Source: Deltaproteobacteria bacterium (GTDB lineage: Bacteria; UBA10199; SBBF01). From it: a stretch of 6,431 nt of DNA. The position numbers and the translations under genes were made by a program. Below, one piece after another: positions 1 through 6,431 of the stretch. The notes below the pieces were generated by a model. The model was given only the letters and a program-made list of their open reading frames with translations, had not been told where the DNA came from and searched no databases. The stretch is taken from positions 1 to 6,431 of the forward strand of contig JACQOY010000059.1 in the NCBI GenBank assembly GCA_016207765.1, written 5' to 3'. Within the stretch, counting starts at the first letter, position 1. Every line of letters begins with the position of its first letter.

Positions 1-4
1 GGAT

Positions 5-12
5 AAGGAGGT
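5..12 (+). promoter_or_regulatory. Strong ribosome binding site of the PCD gene
   Basis: AAGGAGGT is a full match to the Shine-Dalgarno consensus and ends four bases before the ATG at 17. It fixes that start, and the residues that follow (LSKKNC, then CKGGVPPL) look like the normal N-terminus of one PCD subgroup. A TAA at 4-6 could be the stop of an upstream gene, but only three bases precede it, so this cannot be tested here. Confidence 0.85.
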
Positions 13-16
13 CGTC

Positions 17-406
17 ATGCCGACCCGACTTTCCAAAAAAAATTGCATCCCCTGCAAGGGCGGCGTGCCGCCGCTCGCCGGATCGGATATTCAGAAGCTT
101 TTTGAACAACTTAAAACCGGCCCTTCGACGGATGCGACTCCTTCGACAAGCTCAGGGCAGGCAGGCTCAGGGCAAGGCTGGACAGTCGTCGGTGAGCACC
201 ATCTCGAAAAGGAATATGTGTTCGACGATTTCCGCCAGGCGCTTGACTTTACGGTCAAAGTCGGCGAAATGGCCGAACAACAGGGGCATCACCCCGACAT
301 CCACCTTGCCTGGGGAAAGGCAAAGATCGTCATCTGGACGCACAAGATCGACGGCCTGACCGAAAGCGACTTTATCTTCGCCGCCAAGGCGGACGAATTG
401 CTGTAG
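17..406 (+). CDS. phhB: Pterin-4a-carbinolamine dehydratase (PCD/DCoH, PhhB-like) with an in-frame repeat insertion
   Basis: A cytosolic enzyme of the PCD/DCoH family (COG2154), which dehydrates 4a-hydroxytetrahydrobiopterin to quinonoid dihydrobiopterin and so recycles the cofactor of aromatic amino acid hydroxylases. The family core is clear: GHHPDI at residues 90-95 and [13 protein letters not shown] at 107-119. H91, H92 and H109 match the three histidines of the known active site. The N-terminus carries C10-x2-C13-K-G-G-V-P-P-L, a cysteine motif seen in one bacterial subgroup and possibly metal-binding (inference). At 129 residues it is longer than usual for the family (roughly 100-118). 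The excess is a low-complexity stretch at residues 35-54, just before the conserved W55, encoded by a dispersed repeat. The reading frame and the catalytic half are intact, so the protein is probably functional. No phenylalanine hydroxylase gene lies in the window, so the substrate role is unproven; a link to molybdenum-cofactor pterins has been suggested for such orphan PCDs. It ends 8 bp before acnA. Confidence 0.93.
   Translation: MPTRLSKKNCIPCKGGVPPLAGSDIQKLFEQLKTGPSTDATPSTSSGQAGSGQGWTVVGEHHLEKEYVFDDFRQALDFTVKVGEMAEQQGHHPDIHLAWGKAKIVIWTHKIDGLTESDFIFAAKADELL
122..175 (+). repeat. Dispersed GC-rich short repeat inserted in frame within the PCD gene
   Basis: The stretch has internal periodicity in whole codons. 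CCTTCGAC occurs at 122-129 and 140-147 (period 18), and GCTCAGGGCA at 150-159 and 165-174 (period 15). The core CTTCGACAAGCTCAGGGCAG resembles a short repeat I know from many environmental bacterial genomes, whose translations give recurrent peptides such as STSSGQA, PFDKLRAG, LRQAQG, CPELVEG and LSLSKG. All of these or close variants can be read here from different frames. Five of the six frames are free of stops; only one minus frame has a TGA. It sits where PCD proteins normally have a short loop before the conserved Trp, and adds about 18-20 residues without shifting the frame. Family membership is from memory, not from a search. Confidence 0.8.
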
Positions 407-409
407 GAG
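405..409 (+). promoter_or_regulatory. Ribosome binding site of acnA overlapping the PCD stop codon
   Basis: AGGAG begins inside the TAG stop codon of the PCD gene (404-406) and lies five bases before the ATG at 415. With only eight bases between the genes there is no room for a separate promoter or terminator, so acnA is probably read from the same transcript. A ribosome finishing PCD would land on the acnA start region, so translational coupling is likely (inference). Confidence 0.8.
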
Positions 410-414
410 AAAAC

Positions 415-3063
415 ATGTCTAAAAATTCGTTCGGGACAGAAAGCACACTGACAGTCGGAAAAAATAAATACACCTATTTCAGCCTGCCGCAACTCGAGAA
501 AAAGGGGCTCAAAGTCAGCCGCCTCCCCTTTTCGCTGAAAATCCTTCTTGAAAATCTTCTGCGCTGTGAAGACGGAAAAAGCGTCACCGCCGCTGATATC
601 GAGGCCCTCGCCAAGTGGGAGCCAAAGGGACAAAAACAAAAAGAAATCGCCTTCATGCCGGCGCGCGTTCTTTTGCAGGATTTTACCGGCGTCCCCGCCG
701 TCTGCGACCTGGCCGCCATGCGCGACACGATGGTGGAACTGGGAGGTAATCCCGCAAAAATCGAGCCGCTTATGCCCTCGGAACTGGTCATCGACCATTC
801 CGTGCAGGTGGATGCCTTCGGCAACCGCCAAGCCTTTGCCATCAACGCCCAAAAAGAGTTCGAGCGGAACAAGGAACGTTACGTTTTTCTCCGCTGGGGG
901 CAAAAGGCCTTCAAAACATTCAAAGTCGTCCCGCCCGACACCGGCATTGTCCATCAGGTAAATCTCGAATTTCTGGGGCGCGTCGTCTTCGAGTCAACCA
1001 TCAATGGAAAATTAACCGCCTATCCGGATACTTTGGTGGGAACCGACAGTCATACCACGATGATCAACGGCCTGGGGGTTTTAGGCTGGGGGGTCGGCGG
1101 CATTGAGGCCGAGGCGGCCATGTTGGGGCAGGCGATGCCTCTTCTGATTCCACAGGTGGTCGGCTTCAAACTCACCGGAACTTTGGCGGAGGGGGCCACG
1201 GCGACCGATTTGGTTTTAACCGTGACGCAGATGCTCCGCAAAAAAGGGGTGGTCGGGAAATTTGTGGAATTTTTCGGCGACGGACTGAACCGGCTGTCGC
1301 TGGCCGACCGCGCCACCATCGCCAACATGGCCCCCGAATATGGCGCCACCTGCGGCATTTTCCCGATTGACGAAGAAACCCTTAATTATCTCCGCCTGAC
1401 CGGCAGAAAGAAAGAGCAGATCGACCTCGTGGAGGCCTACGCCAAGGCCCAAGGGATTTTCAGAACAAAAGAAAGCCCCAATCCCGAATATAGCGACGTA
1501 TTGGAACTCAATCTAGGCACGGTGGTTCCTTCGCTGGCCGGCCCCAAACGGCCGCAGGATCGCGTTCCGCTGACCGAATCCAAAAAATCATTTGGGGAGG
1601 TCACAAAGGGCCTCGACAAAAGTTCGGTGGCGGTTCAACTGGAAGGCGAAAGAGCCGAGCTGACGCACGGTTCGGTTGTCATCGCCGCCATCACCTCCTG
1701 CACCAACACGTCGAATCCCTCGGTGTTGATCGGCGCCGGACTACTCGCCAAAAAAGCGGTGGAACGGGGCCTTCAATCCAAACCGTGGGTAAAAACCAGC
1801 CTTGCCCCCGGCTCCAAGGTGGTAACCGAATACTTGGAAGAGGCCGGTGTCATGCAGGCGCTCGAGGCGCTGAAATTTCACCTTGTCGGCTATGGTTGCA
1901 CCACCTGCATCGGCAACAGCGGTCCCCTCCCCGAGGTGATCGCCGAGGCGATTCAAAAAGGAAACCTTGTGGCCGTGTCGGTCCTCTCCGGCAACCGCAA
2001 TTTCGAGGGGCGGATCAACCCGCATGTCCGTGCCAATTATCTGGCCAGCCCGCCGCTTGTTGTGGCATATGCGCTGGCCGGCCGGATGGATATCGATTTG
2101 TACAACGAGCCGCTGGGGAAGGATAAACAAGGCAAGAATGTTTTCCTGAAAGATATTTGGCCGACCTCCCGCGAAATCAATGAGACTGTCAATCGAGCGG
2201 TTAAAACGGAAATGTTTATTGAAAAATATGGCGATGTTTACAGCGGCGATGAGCTGTGGCGGGCCTTGGCCGTCCCCGAGGGGGACCGTTATGCGTGGGA
2301 ACCGGAATCGACCTACATCCGCAAACCGACCTTTTTTGAAAAGATGCCGAAGTGGCCTGCGCCACTGGCAGATATTTCCAAAGGACGTGTTTTAGTGAGC
2401 TTAAGTGATTCGGTAACAACCGATCACATCTCGCCCGCCGGCTCGATCGCCAAAGACTCCCCTGCCGCCAAATATCTCACCGGCCACGGAGTGGAACCGA
2501 AGGATTTTAATTCGTACGGCTCCCGCAGAGGCAATCACGAGGTAATGATCCGCGGAACCTTCGCCAACATCCGCCTGAAAAACCGTCTGGTTCCCGGCGT
2601 CGAGGGGGGAGTCACACGCCATCTCCCGGATGGGGAACAGATGTCGATCTATGACGCCTCGATAAAATACCAAAAAGAAAAGGTCCCTCTCCTGGTCATT
2701 GCCGGAAAGGAGTACCGCTCCGGCTCGTCGCGCGACTGGGCCGCCAAGGGGACTTGCCTCCTGGGAATCAAAGCGGTGATCGCCGAGTCGTACGAAAGAA
2801 TCCACCGGAGCAACCTGATCGGCATGGGGGTTCTCCCCCTCCAATTCAAGGAAGGGCAAAATCGGGAATCGCTAAATTTAACGGGCGAGGAAGTCTACGA
2901 GATTTCCGGAATCAGCGACAGTCTTGCCCCGGGAAAAAATGTGACGGTGAAAACCGATTCGGGAAAATCATTCCAGGCGATCACCCGAATTGATACTCCG
3001 GTGGAGCTTGAATATTACCGCCACGGCGGGATTCTTCAGTATGTTTTGCGGCAGTTGTTGTAG
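415..3063 (+). CDS. acnA: Aconitate hydratase, AcnA/IRP1 type
   Basis: The TCA-cycle enzyme that interconverts citrate and isocitrate through cis-aconitate with a [4Fe-4S] cluster in the cytosol. Its 882 residues match the usual length of bacterial AcnA (about 890). Cluster ligands are C429 (in SCTNTS), C495 and C498 (in [12 protein letters not shown]); the spacings of 66 and 3 equal those of E. coli AcnA. Other signatures in order: [14 protein letters not shown] near residue 83, GTDSHTT at 209-215, [13 protein letters not shown] at 665-677, SRRGNHEVM at 703-711 in the swivel domain, [11 protein letters not shown] at 769-779 with substrate-binding R773, and [16 protein letters not shown]. The N-terminus and swivel sequences fit AcnA rather than AcnB, which has a different domain order, or AcnD. 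AcnA-type proteins can bind RNA when the cluster is lost; that is family knowledge and is not visible here. It appears complete and intact, and is probably co-transcribed with the PCD gene. Confidence 0.97.
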   Translation: MSKNSFGTESTLTVGKNKYTYFSLPQLEKKGLKVSRLPFSLKILLENLLRCEDGKSVTAADIEALAKWEPKGQKQKEIAFMPARVLLQDFTGVPAVCDLAAMRDTMVELGGNPAKIEPLMPSELVIDHSVQVDAFGNRQAFAINAQKEFERNKERYVFLRWGQKAFKTFKVVPPDTGIVHQVNLEFLGRVVFESTINGKLTAYPDTLVGTDSHTTMINGLGVLGWGVGGIEAEAAMLGQAMPLLIPQVVGFKLTGTLAEGATATDLVLTVTQMLRKKGVVGKFVEFFGDGLNRLSLADRATIANMAPEYGATCGIFPIDEETLNYLRLTGRKKEQIDLVEAYAKAQGIFRTKESPNPEYSDVLELNLGTVVPSLAGPKRPQDRVPLTESKKSFGEVTKGLDKSSVAVQLEGERAELTHGSVVIAAITSCTNTSNPSVLIGAGLLAKKAVERGLQSKPWVKTSLAPGSKVVTEYLEEAGVMQALEALKFHLVGYGCTTCIGNSGPLPEVIAEAIQKGNLVAVSVLSGNRNFEGRINPHVRANYLASPPLVVAYALAGRMDIDLYNEPLGKDKQGKNVFLKDIWPTSREINETVNRAVKTEMFIEKYGDVYSGDELWRALAVPEGDRYAWEPESTYIRKPTFFEKMPKWPAPLADISKGRVLVSLSDSVTTDHISPAGSIAKDSPAAKYLTGHGVEPKDFNSYGSRRGNHEVMIRGTFANIRLKNRLVPGVEGGVTRHLPDGEQMSIYDASIKYQKEKVPLLVIAGKEYRSGSSRDWAAKGTCLLGIKAVIAESYERIHRSNLIGMGVLPLQFKEGQNRESLNLTGEEVYEISGISDSLAPGKNVTVKTDSGKSFQAITRIDTPVELEYYRHGGILQYVLRQLL

Positions 3064-3249
3064 ACCGGTCAAATAGAGAGTGATCAAATTTTAAAATGTA
3101 TATAAAAAATGTCGTCCGGTCCTATATCCGCCCTTTAAATCACCAGTAAACTTCCCGGCTTTTTAAATTTAACCTTTTGAAATAATTAATCTTTTACCTG
3201 ATATCGAAATTCCGGTCATCTGGCCCCCCTTTTGCACAAAGGGAGGAAT
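3064..3249. other. AT-rich intergenic region between acnA and the surface-protein gene
   Basis: This 186-bp gap is much richer in A and T than the flanking genes and should hold the end of the acnA transcript and the promoter of the next gene. I find no clear GC stem plus T-run terminator. CTTCCCGGCTTTTT at about 3151-3164 has the right 3' look but lacks an upstream matching arm. GACCGG (3063-3068) can pair with CCGGTC (3116-3121), but the loop is 47 bases. For a promoter, TTGAAA at 3177-3182 is a fair -35 box but the sequence 17 bases on (GATATC, 3200-3205) is a poor -10; TATAAA at 3101-3106 is a fair -10 box without a good -35. Neither is called. Confidence 0.5.
3224..3246 (+). promoter_or_regulatory. 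Ribosome binding site of the surface-protein gene, within a possible hairpin
   Basis: GGGAGG at 3241-3246 is the ribosome binding site and decides for the ATG at 3250 over the in-frame TTG at 3232, which has no upstream site. The spacer to the ATG is short (three bases). CCCTTT (3227-3232) can pair with AAAGGG (3238-3243) across a five-base loop, and after one mismatch C3225 and C3224 can pair with G3245 and G3246. The whole ribosome binding site would then lie in the 3' arm, which could limit translation. The stem is small, so its effect in the cell is uncertain. Confidence 0.55.
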
Positions 3250-5625
3250 ATGCGTTACCGGTTTCTCCTCAATACGGCGCTCATTCTTTTGTTTGGCATC
3301 GGTTATTCCTCTTTGTCCTTTGCCAACCAATATGAATCCGAACTCGTCGATAACGCGTCGATCGGCGAATACGGCACCGATATCGCCCTTGATTCCAACG
3401 GAAATGCGGGAATCTGTTATTACGATGCCGCCAATCAAATTTTAAAATACGCCTATGATGATGGAAATGATTGGGCTACCGAAACGGTCGACAACAGGGG
3501 AAGAGACGACAAGGGCCAATATTGCGCCGTCATTTTTGACGACAATGATCATCCCCACATTGTCTATTACAATGTCACCAGAGGCGAGATCCTTCATGCA
3601 AGAAAAGTCAATCGCGCCTGGATTTACGCCCGTGTGGACAACCAGGATGACTGGGACATTTTCCTGCGGGCGACAAAAAGAATTTCCATCGCAAAAGACA
3701 CGGCGGGGCACATCGGCATAGCCTATTACGATTCCACCGACAGGGATTTGATCTTCGCCGAATGGGATGGAAACAGATGGGCGACCGAAACGGTCGAATC
3801 AGACGGGGATGTGGGACGTTACCCCTCACTGGCCTACGACACCGACAACCTTCCCGCCATTGCCGCCATGAAATACACAAACGCATCAAACGCGGTCCTC
3901 CTGTATATCAGCCACAACGGTTTTGACTGGCAAGCGCCGGAAATCGTCGCCGAGCGCGACTGGTCCGGCGCCTTCAACAGCCTGAAATTCGATTCCAACA
4001 ATATCCCCCATGTGGCCTATCAGGCAATCGATCCAAACGGGATTCAATCGATGAATTACACGAACAAGGTGGGAGGAGAGTGGAAGGACCCCTTGACCCT
4101 CAATTCGGGGGCGGCAAGAGGGGCCAGTGTGGGAACATTCTGCGAAATGGCCATCGGCCCCGACGGCGACGCCCACATCATCTACCGCTACTATTTTTTC
4201 AGCGCCCTGTTTGGTTCCGCCTACTATTTGAGGATCTCGCATCTCTACGACGTGCGGCAGTCGAGTTTCCAAAACATGTGGGTTCAGACCGATAACCTCC
4301 GTGTTTCCGTCGCACCGAGACTCCATTACGCGGCGCTGGCGCTTGCCTTGGACGACAACCATCAACTCGTTTATTCCTATGGGGAAGAAAATTTCCATGA
4401 TCGCAACTATTCCCTTTATTCGGGGCGCCTTGCTTCGTGGTCGCCGATGATTGTCCTTTTGACCCCCAACGCGGCCAATCGGCGGGCGGATGGCGACCGG
4501 ATGGAGATCACCTGGACCGATTTCGATCCCGATTCAAACGCCCAAATCCGTTTTTATACAAGAGACCGGGATTTCAACCTCGTTTGGGCAGGGGAAACAG
4601 TTGATGAAGACGGAGCCAACCGCTACGAACTGAATACGTCGAATTTGCAAAGGGGTTCCTATTCCCTTTTGGCGCGAATCAGCGACGACGATTTCCAAAC
4701 CTTCTCCGATTCGGTTCCGCCGGATCAGTTCATCGTTGAAAACCGCAACCCGGGAAGACCCACTCCCGCCGGCCCCGTTGAAGGGGAACGGGTCGGGGTT
4801 GGGCGCCCCCCCCTCATTTTTGGACCGGCGTCAGACAGCGACAACGATCCATTGACCTATGAAGTGGAAATTTACGCCGATGCCGGTATGAATCGCCTGG
4901 TTTTGGAGAGACAAGGAATCGAAGGGTCGGGGAATGAAATCCGGTGGGTTGTTGAAGGCGATCTGGCCGACAACACAACTTACACCTGGCGGGTGCGAAG
5001 CCGTGATGCGGCCGGTGCCACCGGCCCTTGGTCGGAACCACGCTCGTTCTCAACGTTTATCAACAACGCCCCCGGCGTTCCCGTCCTGCGCGAAAAACCT
5101 TTGGGCAAGGGGGAGGGAGCGGCCACAGGCGAAGAAGAGGATATCGTGCTGGAAATCGAGAATTCAGCCGATGAGGAAGGGGACGCCGTCGTTTATCTTG
5201 TCCAGATCTGTGCCGACGAAGCCTGCAATGAAGTGATCCGGCAGATTGAAAATGTTGATCCCGATGCAAGCGGTTTGACCCGGCTCTCGATTGATCCGGC
5301 CGGTTTTGACGAGGGAGAATATTTCTGGCGGGCAAAGGCCGAGGATGAAAATGGCGAGTCAAGCGCCTGGTCGGCCGCCGGTTCTTTCTCCGTCTCCGGC
5401 CTCAAAAAGGGGGATTCCGGCGCCGACAGCGGCGGGGAAGATGCCGAAGGTGAAGACTCCGGAGACGACAGCGGAGATGATACCGAAGGGGGAATAACCG
5501 CTGTCGGCGCCGCCGCATCGGGCTGTCATCTTTCAGCCAACGGCGCCGATTCGCCAAGCGGCTTCCCCGTTTTTATCCTGGCGCTCCTTACCCTTTTTGT
5601 TGCGCGTTGCCGCAAACAGCGCTGA
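3250..5625 (+). CDS. Secreted surface protein: propeller-like repeats, three Ig/FN3-like domains, MYXO-CTERM-like anchor
   Basis: I do not recognise a named gene; the architecture of its 791 residues is readable. Residues 1-25 are a signal peptide (basic MRYR, hydrophobic core, likely cleavage after SFA). Residues 41-397 hold seven degenerate repeats of about 50 residues with a pattern like D-x-x-G-x-x-x-I-x-Y-Y-D, then a hydrophobic strand and a Trp, suggesting a seven-bladed beta-propeller (inference). Three beta-sandwich domains follow at about 400-497, 500-602 and 604-716. The last two carry the Y-x-W-R-(V/A)-(R/K) and final S-F-S strand typical of fibronectin type III modules, and D-x-D-x-D-P-L-x-Y near 529-537 could bind calcium. 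C654 and C659 could form a disulfide. Residues 719-748 are an acidic Gly/Ser/Asp linker. The C-terminus has SGC759, a hydrophobic span and a basic end. The protein is therefore probably exported and displayed on the cell surface, with a binding or adhesive role possible. No catalytic motif was seen. The ATG is chosen because the ribosome binding site lies just upstream and the signal peptide starts there. Confidence 0.85.
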   Translation: MRYRFLLNTALILLFGIGYSSLSFANQYESELVDNASIGEYGTDIALDSNGNAGICYYDAANQILKYAYDDGNDWATETVDNRGRDDKGQYCAVIFDDNDHPHIVYYNVTRGEILHARKVNRAWIYARVDNQDDWDIFLRATKRISIAKDTAGHIGIAYYDSTDRDLIFAEWDGNRWATETVESDGDVGRYPSLAYDTDNLPAIAAMKYTNASNAVLLYISHNGFDWQAPEIVAERDWSGAFNSLKFDSNNIPHVAYQAIDPNGIQSMNYTNKVGGEWKDPLTLNSGAARGASVGTFCEMAIGPDGDAHIIYRYYFFSALFGSAYYLRISHLYDVRQSSFQNMWVQTDNLRVSVAPRLHYAALALALDDNHQLVYSYGEENFHDRNYSLYSGRLASWSPMIVLLTPNAANRRADGDRMEITWTDFDPDSNAQIRFYTRDRDFNLVWAGETVDEDGANRYELNTSNLQRGSYSLLARISDDDFQTFSDSVPPDQFIVENRNPGRPTPAGPVEGERVGVGRPPLIFGPASDSDNDPLTYEVEIYADAGMNRLVLERQGIEGSGNEIRWVVEGDLADNTTYTWRVRSRDAAGATGPWSEPRSFSTFINNAPGVPVLREKPLGKGEGAATGEEEDIVLEIENSADEEGDAVVYLVQICADEACNEVIRQIENVDPDASGLTRLSIDPAGFDEGEYFWRAKAEDENGESSAWSAAGSFSVSGLKKGDSGADSGGEDAEGEDSGDDSGDDTEGGITAVGAAASGCHLSANGADSPSGFPVFILALLTLFVARCRKQR
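3370..4440 (+). repeat. Seven degenerate propeller-like repeats in the surface protein
   Basis: In protein numbering the repeat units begin near residues 42, 91, 144, 191, 242, 297 and 360. Each has a core such as IALDSNGNAGICYYD, VIFDDNDHPHIVYYN or ISIAKDTAGHIGIAYYD, followed by a hydrophobic strand and, in most, a segment like W-A-T-E-T-V. Units 1 and 3 still match at DNA level: 3472-3491 and 3778-3797 are identical at 19 of 20 bases, and TATTACGAT recurs at the same 306-base offset (102 codons, two repeats). Units 6 and 7 are the most divergent, so the count of seven is a judgement. Confidence 0.6.
5518..5622 (+). other. C-terminal tripartite sorting or anchor signal (MYXO-CTERM-like)
   Basis: The final 35 residues of the surface protein run S-G-C759-H-L, a short polar spacer, a hydrophobic segment at about 771-785 (FPVFILALLTLFVA) and a basic tail R-C-R-K-Q-R. 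This order (Cys motif, membrane span, basic cluster) is that of the MYXO-CTERM and related Cys-type sorting domains, where a membrane protease is thought to process the protein near the Cys. An acidic, flexible linker just before it is also typical of such proteins. The exact subfamily is not settled from sequence alone, and no processing enzyme is encoded in the window. A plain C-terminal membrane anchor is the alternative. Confidence 0.65.
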
Positions 5626-6394
5626 TCATCCCTTCATAATCCAGATCGTCACGAATCCCGAATCGCGTCAGGACAAAATCATATTTCACCGGATCGTCCG
5701 GCGCGATCCGCCGGAACTTTTCCGTAATCTCCAGCGCCGTTTTCAGATCGGCCTGTTTGCGCCGGGTCATTTTGAGTTTTCGGCAAATCCGGTGGATATG
5801 GGTATCCACGGGGATGACCAGTTTGGAGGGGGAAACCGATTTCCAACAACCGGGGTCAACGTCATCTTTTCGGACCATCCACCTCATATACATGTGCAGA
5901 CGTTTGGCGGCGCTTCCACGCTCCGGCGGCGGGAGCATCTCCAAAATCTCCGGTCCCCCCAATTTTTCCAACAGGGAAACAAATGACGACAGCGCAGGAA
6001 GAATGGTTTCATCGGAAGCGCGATACCCTTTTAAAAAAACCTTTTCCAAGCTTCCAAACTCGTCAATCGTACGCTTGATACCGACAAGCAGGGCAACCAG
6101 ATGCCTTCCCCGATGCCACCGATGATAAAATTTCCTGAAAATTTCGGACAAATCTTTTTCGGACACGGCGCTCAAGAATTGCGCCGGATTTTTTCCCATT
6201 TTTTCAAGAACGCCTGAAACACTTTTAAGAATCTGTTTGACGTTTCCATAGGCCAGCGCCGAGGCGACAAGTCCGGCTACTTCCTGATCGCGCGGATCGG
6301 TATAGTGATAGAGAAATTCCAATGGATCGGGATGGACGAATTCGCGGTGGTTGTAGGCGGTATAGAGGGCTTCGAAAGGCTCTTTAGTGATCAC
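5588..6394 (-). CDS. TIGR02757/DUF2400 family protein, HhH-GPD-like core
   Basis: A complete 268-residue protein of the TIGR02757 (DUF2400) family, whose biochemical function I do not know. Family signatures are clear: YNHREFVHPDPLEFLY at residues 14-29, the helical A-S-A-L-A-Y-G region near 44-50, GSAAKRLHMYMRWMVRKDD at 160-178, SPSKLVIPVDTHIHRICRKL at 188-207 and DDPVKYDFVLTRFGI at 233-247. The V-D-T-H-x-x-R motif (D197) resembles the one around the catalytic Asp of endonuclease III and other HhH-GPD glycosylases. No lysine is obvious where those enzymes have theirs and there is no C-terminal iron-sulfur cysteine set, so glycosylase activity should not be assumed. The start is GTG at 6394: an in-frame TAA lies just upstream (6398-6400), and family homology begins within a dozen residues. 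No good ribosome binding site precedes it. The 3' end overlaps the convergent surface-protein gene by 38 bp. Confidence 0.9.
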   Translation of the reverse strand: MITKEPFEALYTAYNHREFVHPDPLEFLYHYTDPRDQEVAGLVASALAYGNVKQILKSVSGVLEKMGKNPAQFLSAVSEKDLSEIFRKFYHRWHRGRHLVALLVGIKRTIDEFGSLEKVFLKGYRASDETILPALSSFVSLLEKLGGPEILEMLPPPERGSAAKRLHMYMRWMVRKDDVDPGCWKSVSPSKLVIPVDTHIHRICRKLKMTRRKQADLKTALEITEKFRRIAPDDPVKYDFVLTRFGIRDDLDYEGMISAVCGNAQQKG

Positions 6395-6431
6395 CGTTTA
6401 TTCATGGCACAAGGCAATGGCAGAGTCCACC

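Noticed and set aside
289..954. Long minus-strand open frame of 221 codons opposite the PCD and acnA genes
   Set aside because: It lies wholly opposite two strongly supported genes, spans their junction, and its translation matches no family I recognise. It is a shadow of the codon usage of acnA.
3151..3164. CTTCCCGGCTTTTT as an intrinsic terminator of acnA
   Set aside because: The T-run is present but no complementary arm (AAGCCGGG) lies upstream, so no stem can form.
3065..3217. Three copies of CCGGTC (3065, 3116, 3212) as operator sites
   Set aside because: The hexamer is short, the spacings of 51 and 96 bases are irregular, and the flanking bases differ.
3232..3249. TTG at 3232 as an earlier start of the surface protein
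   Set aside because: It has no ribosome binding site upstream, it would place GGGAGG inside the coding region, and the signal peptide starts properly at the ATG at 3250.
3886..4398. Minus-strand open frame of 170 codons opposite the surface-protein gene
   Set aside because: It overlaps well-structured repeats on the plus strand and shows no ribosome binding site or known motif.
5401..5500. Gly/Asp-rich linker as RTX-type calcium-binding nonapeptides
   Set aside because: The segment is acidic and rich in Asp-Ser-Gly, but lacks the regular G-G-x-G-x-D-x-L-x pattern. A flexible spacer before the C-terminal anchor explains it better.
6391..6431. Tail of a further minus-strand gene upstream of the DUF2400 gene, possibly ending in a TGA that overlaps its GTG start (GTGA)
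   Set aside because: All three minus-strand frames are open from the window edge to a nearby stop: TGA at 6402-6404, TAA at 6398-6400 and TGA at 6391-6393. Too few codons remain to tell which, if any, is coding.

Overview
The window holds four features that can be read with confidence: two closely spaced plus-strand metabolic genes, a long plus-strand gene for a secreted surface protein, and a minus-strand gene that converges on it. The genes look bacterial: strong AGGAGG-type ribosome binding sites, tight gene packing and a signal peptide. A MYXO-CTERM-like Cys/membrane/Arg tail on the surface protein and a short GC-rich dispersed repeat inside the first gene both point to an uncultured Gram-negative lineage, plausibly of deltaproteobacterial/myxobacterial grade. 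That placement is an inference from gene style; no phylogenetic marker was compared.

Layout. Bases 17-406 encode a pterin-4a-carbinolamine dehydratase (PCD/DCoH, PhhB-type) carrying an in-frame insertion of about 20 residues made by the dispersed repeat. Eight bases later, with its ribosome binding site overlapping the PCD stop codon, comes a full-length AcnA-type aconitase (415-3063) with all three cluster cysteines. The two are probably co-transcribed and may be translationally coupled, although no direct metabolic link is known. An AT-rich gap (3064-3249) leads to a 791-residue exported protein (3250-5625): signal peptide, seven degenerate propeller-like repeats, three Ig/fibronectin-III-like domains, an acidic Gly/Ser/Asp linker, and a tripartite C-terminal anchor or sorting signal. 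Its ribosome binding site lies in a small predicted hairpin. The minus-strand gene (5588-6394) encodes a complete TIGR02757/DUF2400 protein, whose 3' end overlaps the surface-protein gene tail to tail by 38 bp.

The aconitase serves the TCA cycle, the PCD recycles a pterin or has a moonlighting role, the surface protein is displayed outside the cell, and the DUF2400 protein has no assigned job. I see no pathway joining all four. There is no CRISPR array, tRNA, rRNA, transposase or phage gene. I found no convincing new multi-gene system. The points most worth a second look are the repeat domesticated inside the PCD gene and the architecture and sorting signal of the surface protein.
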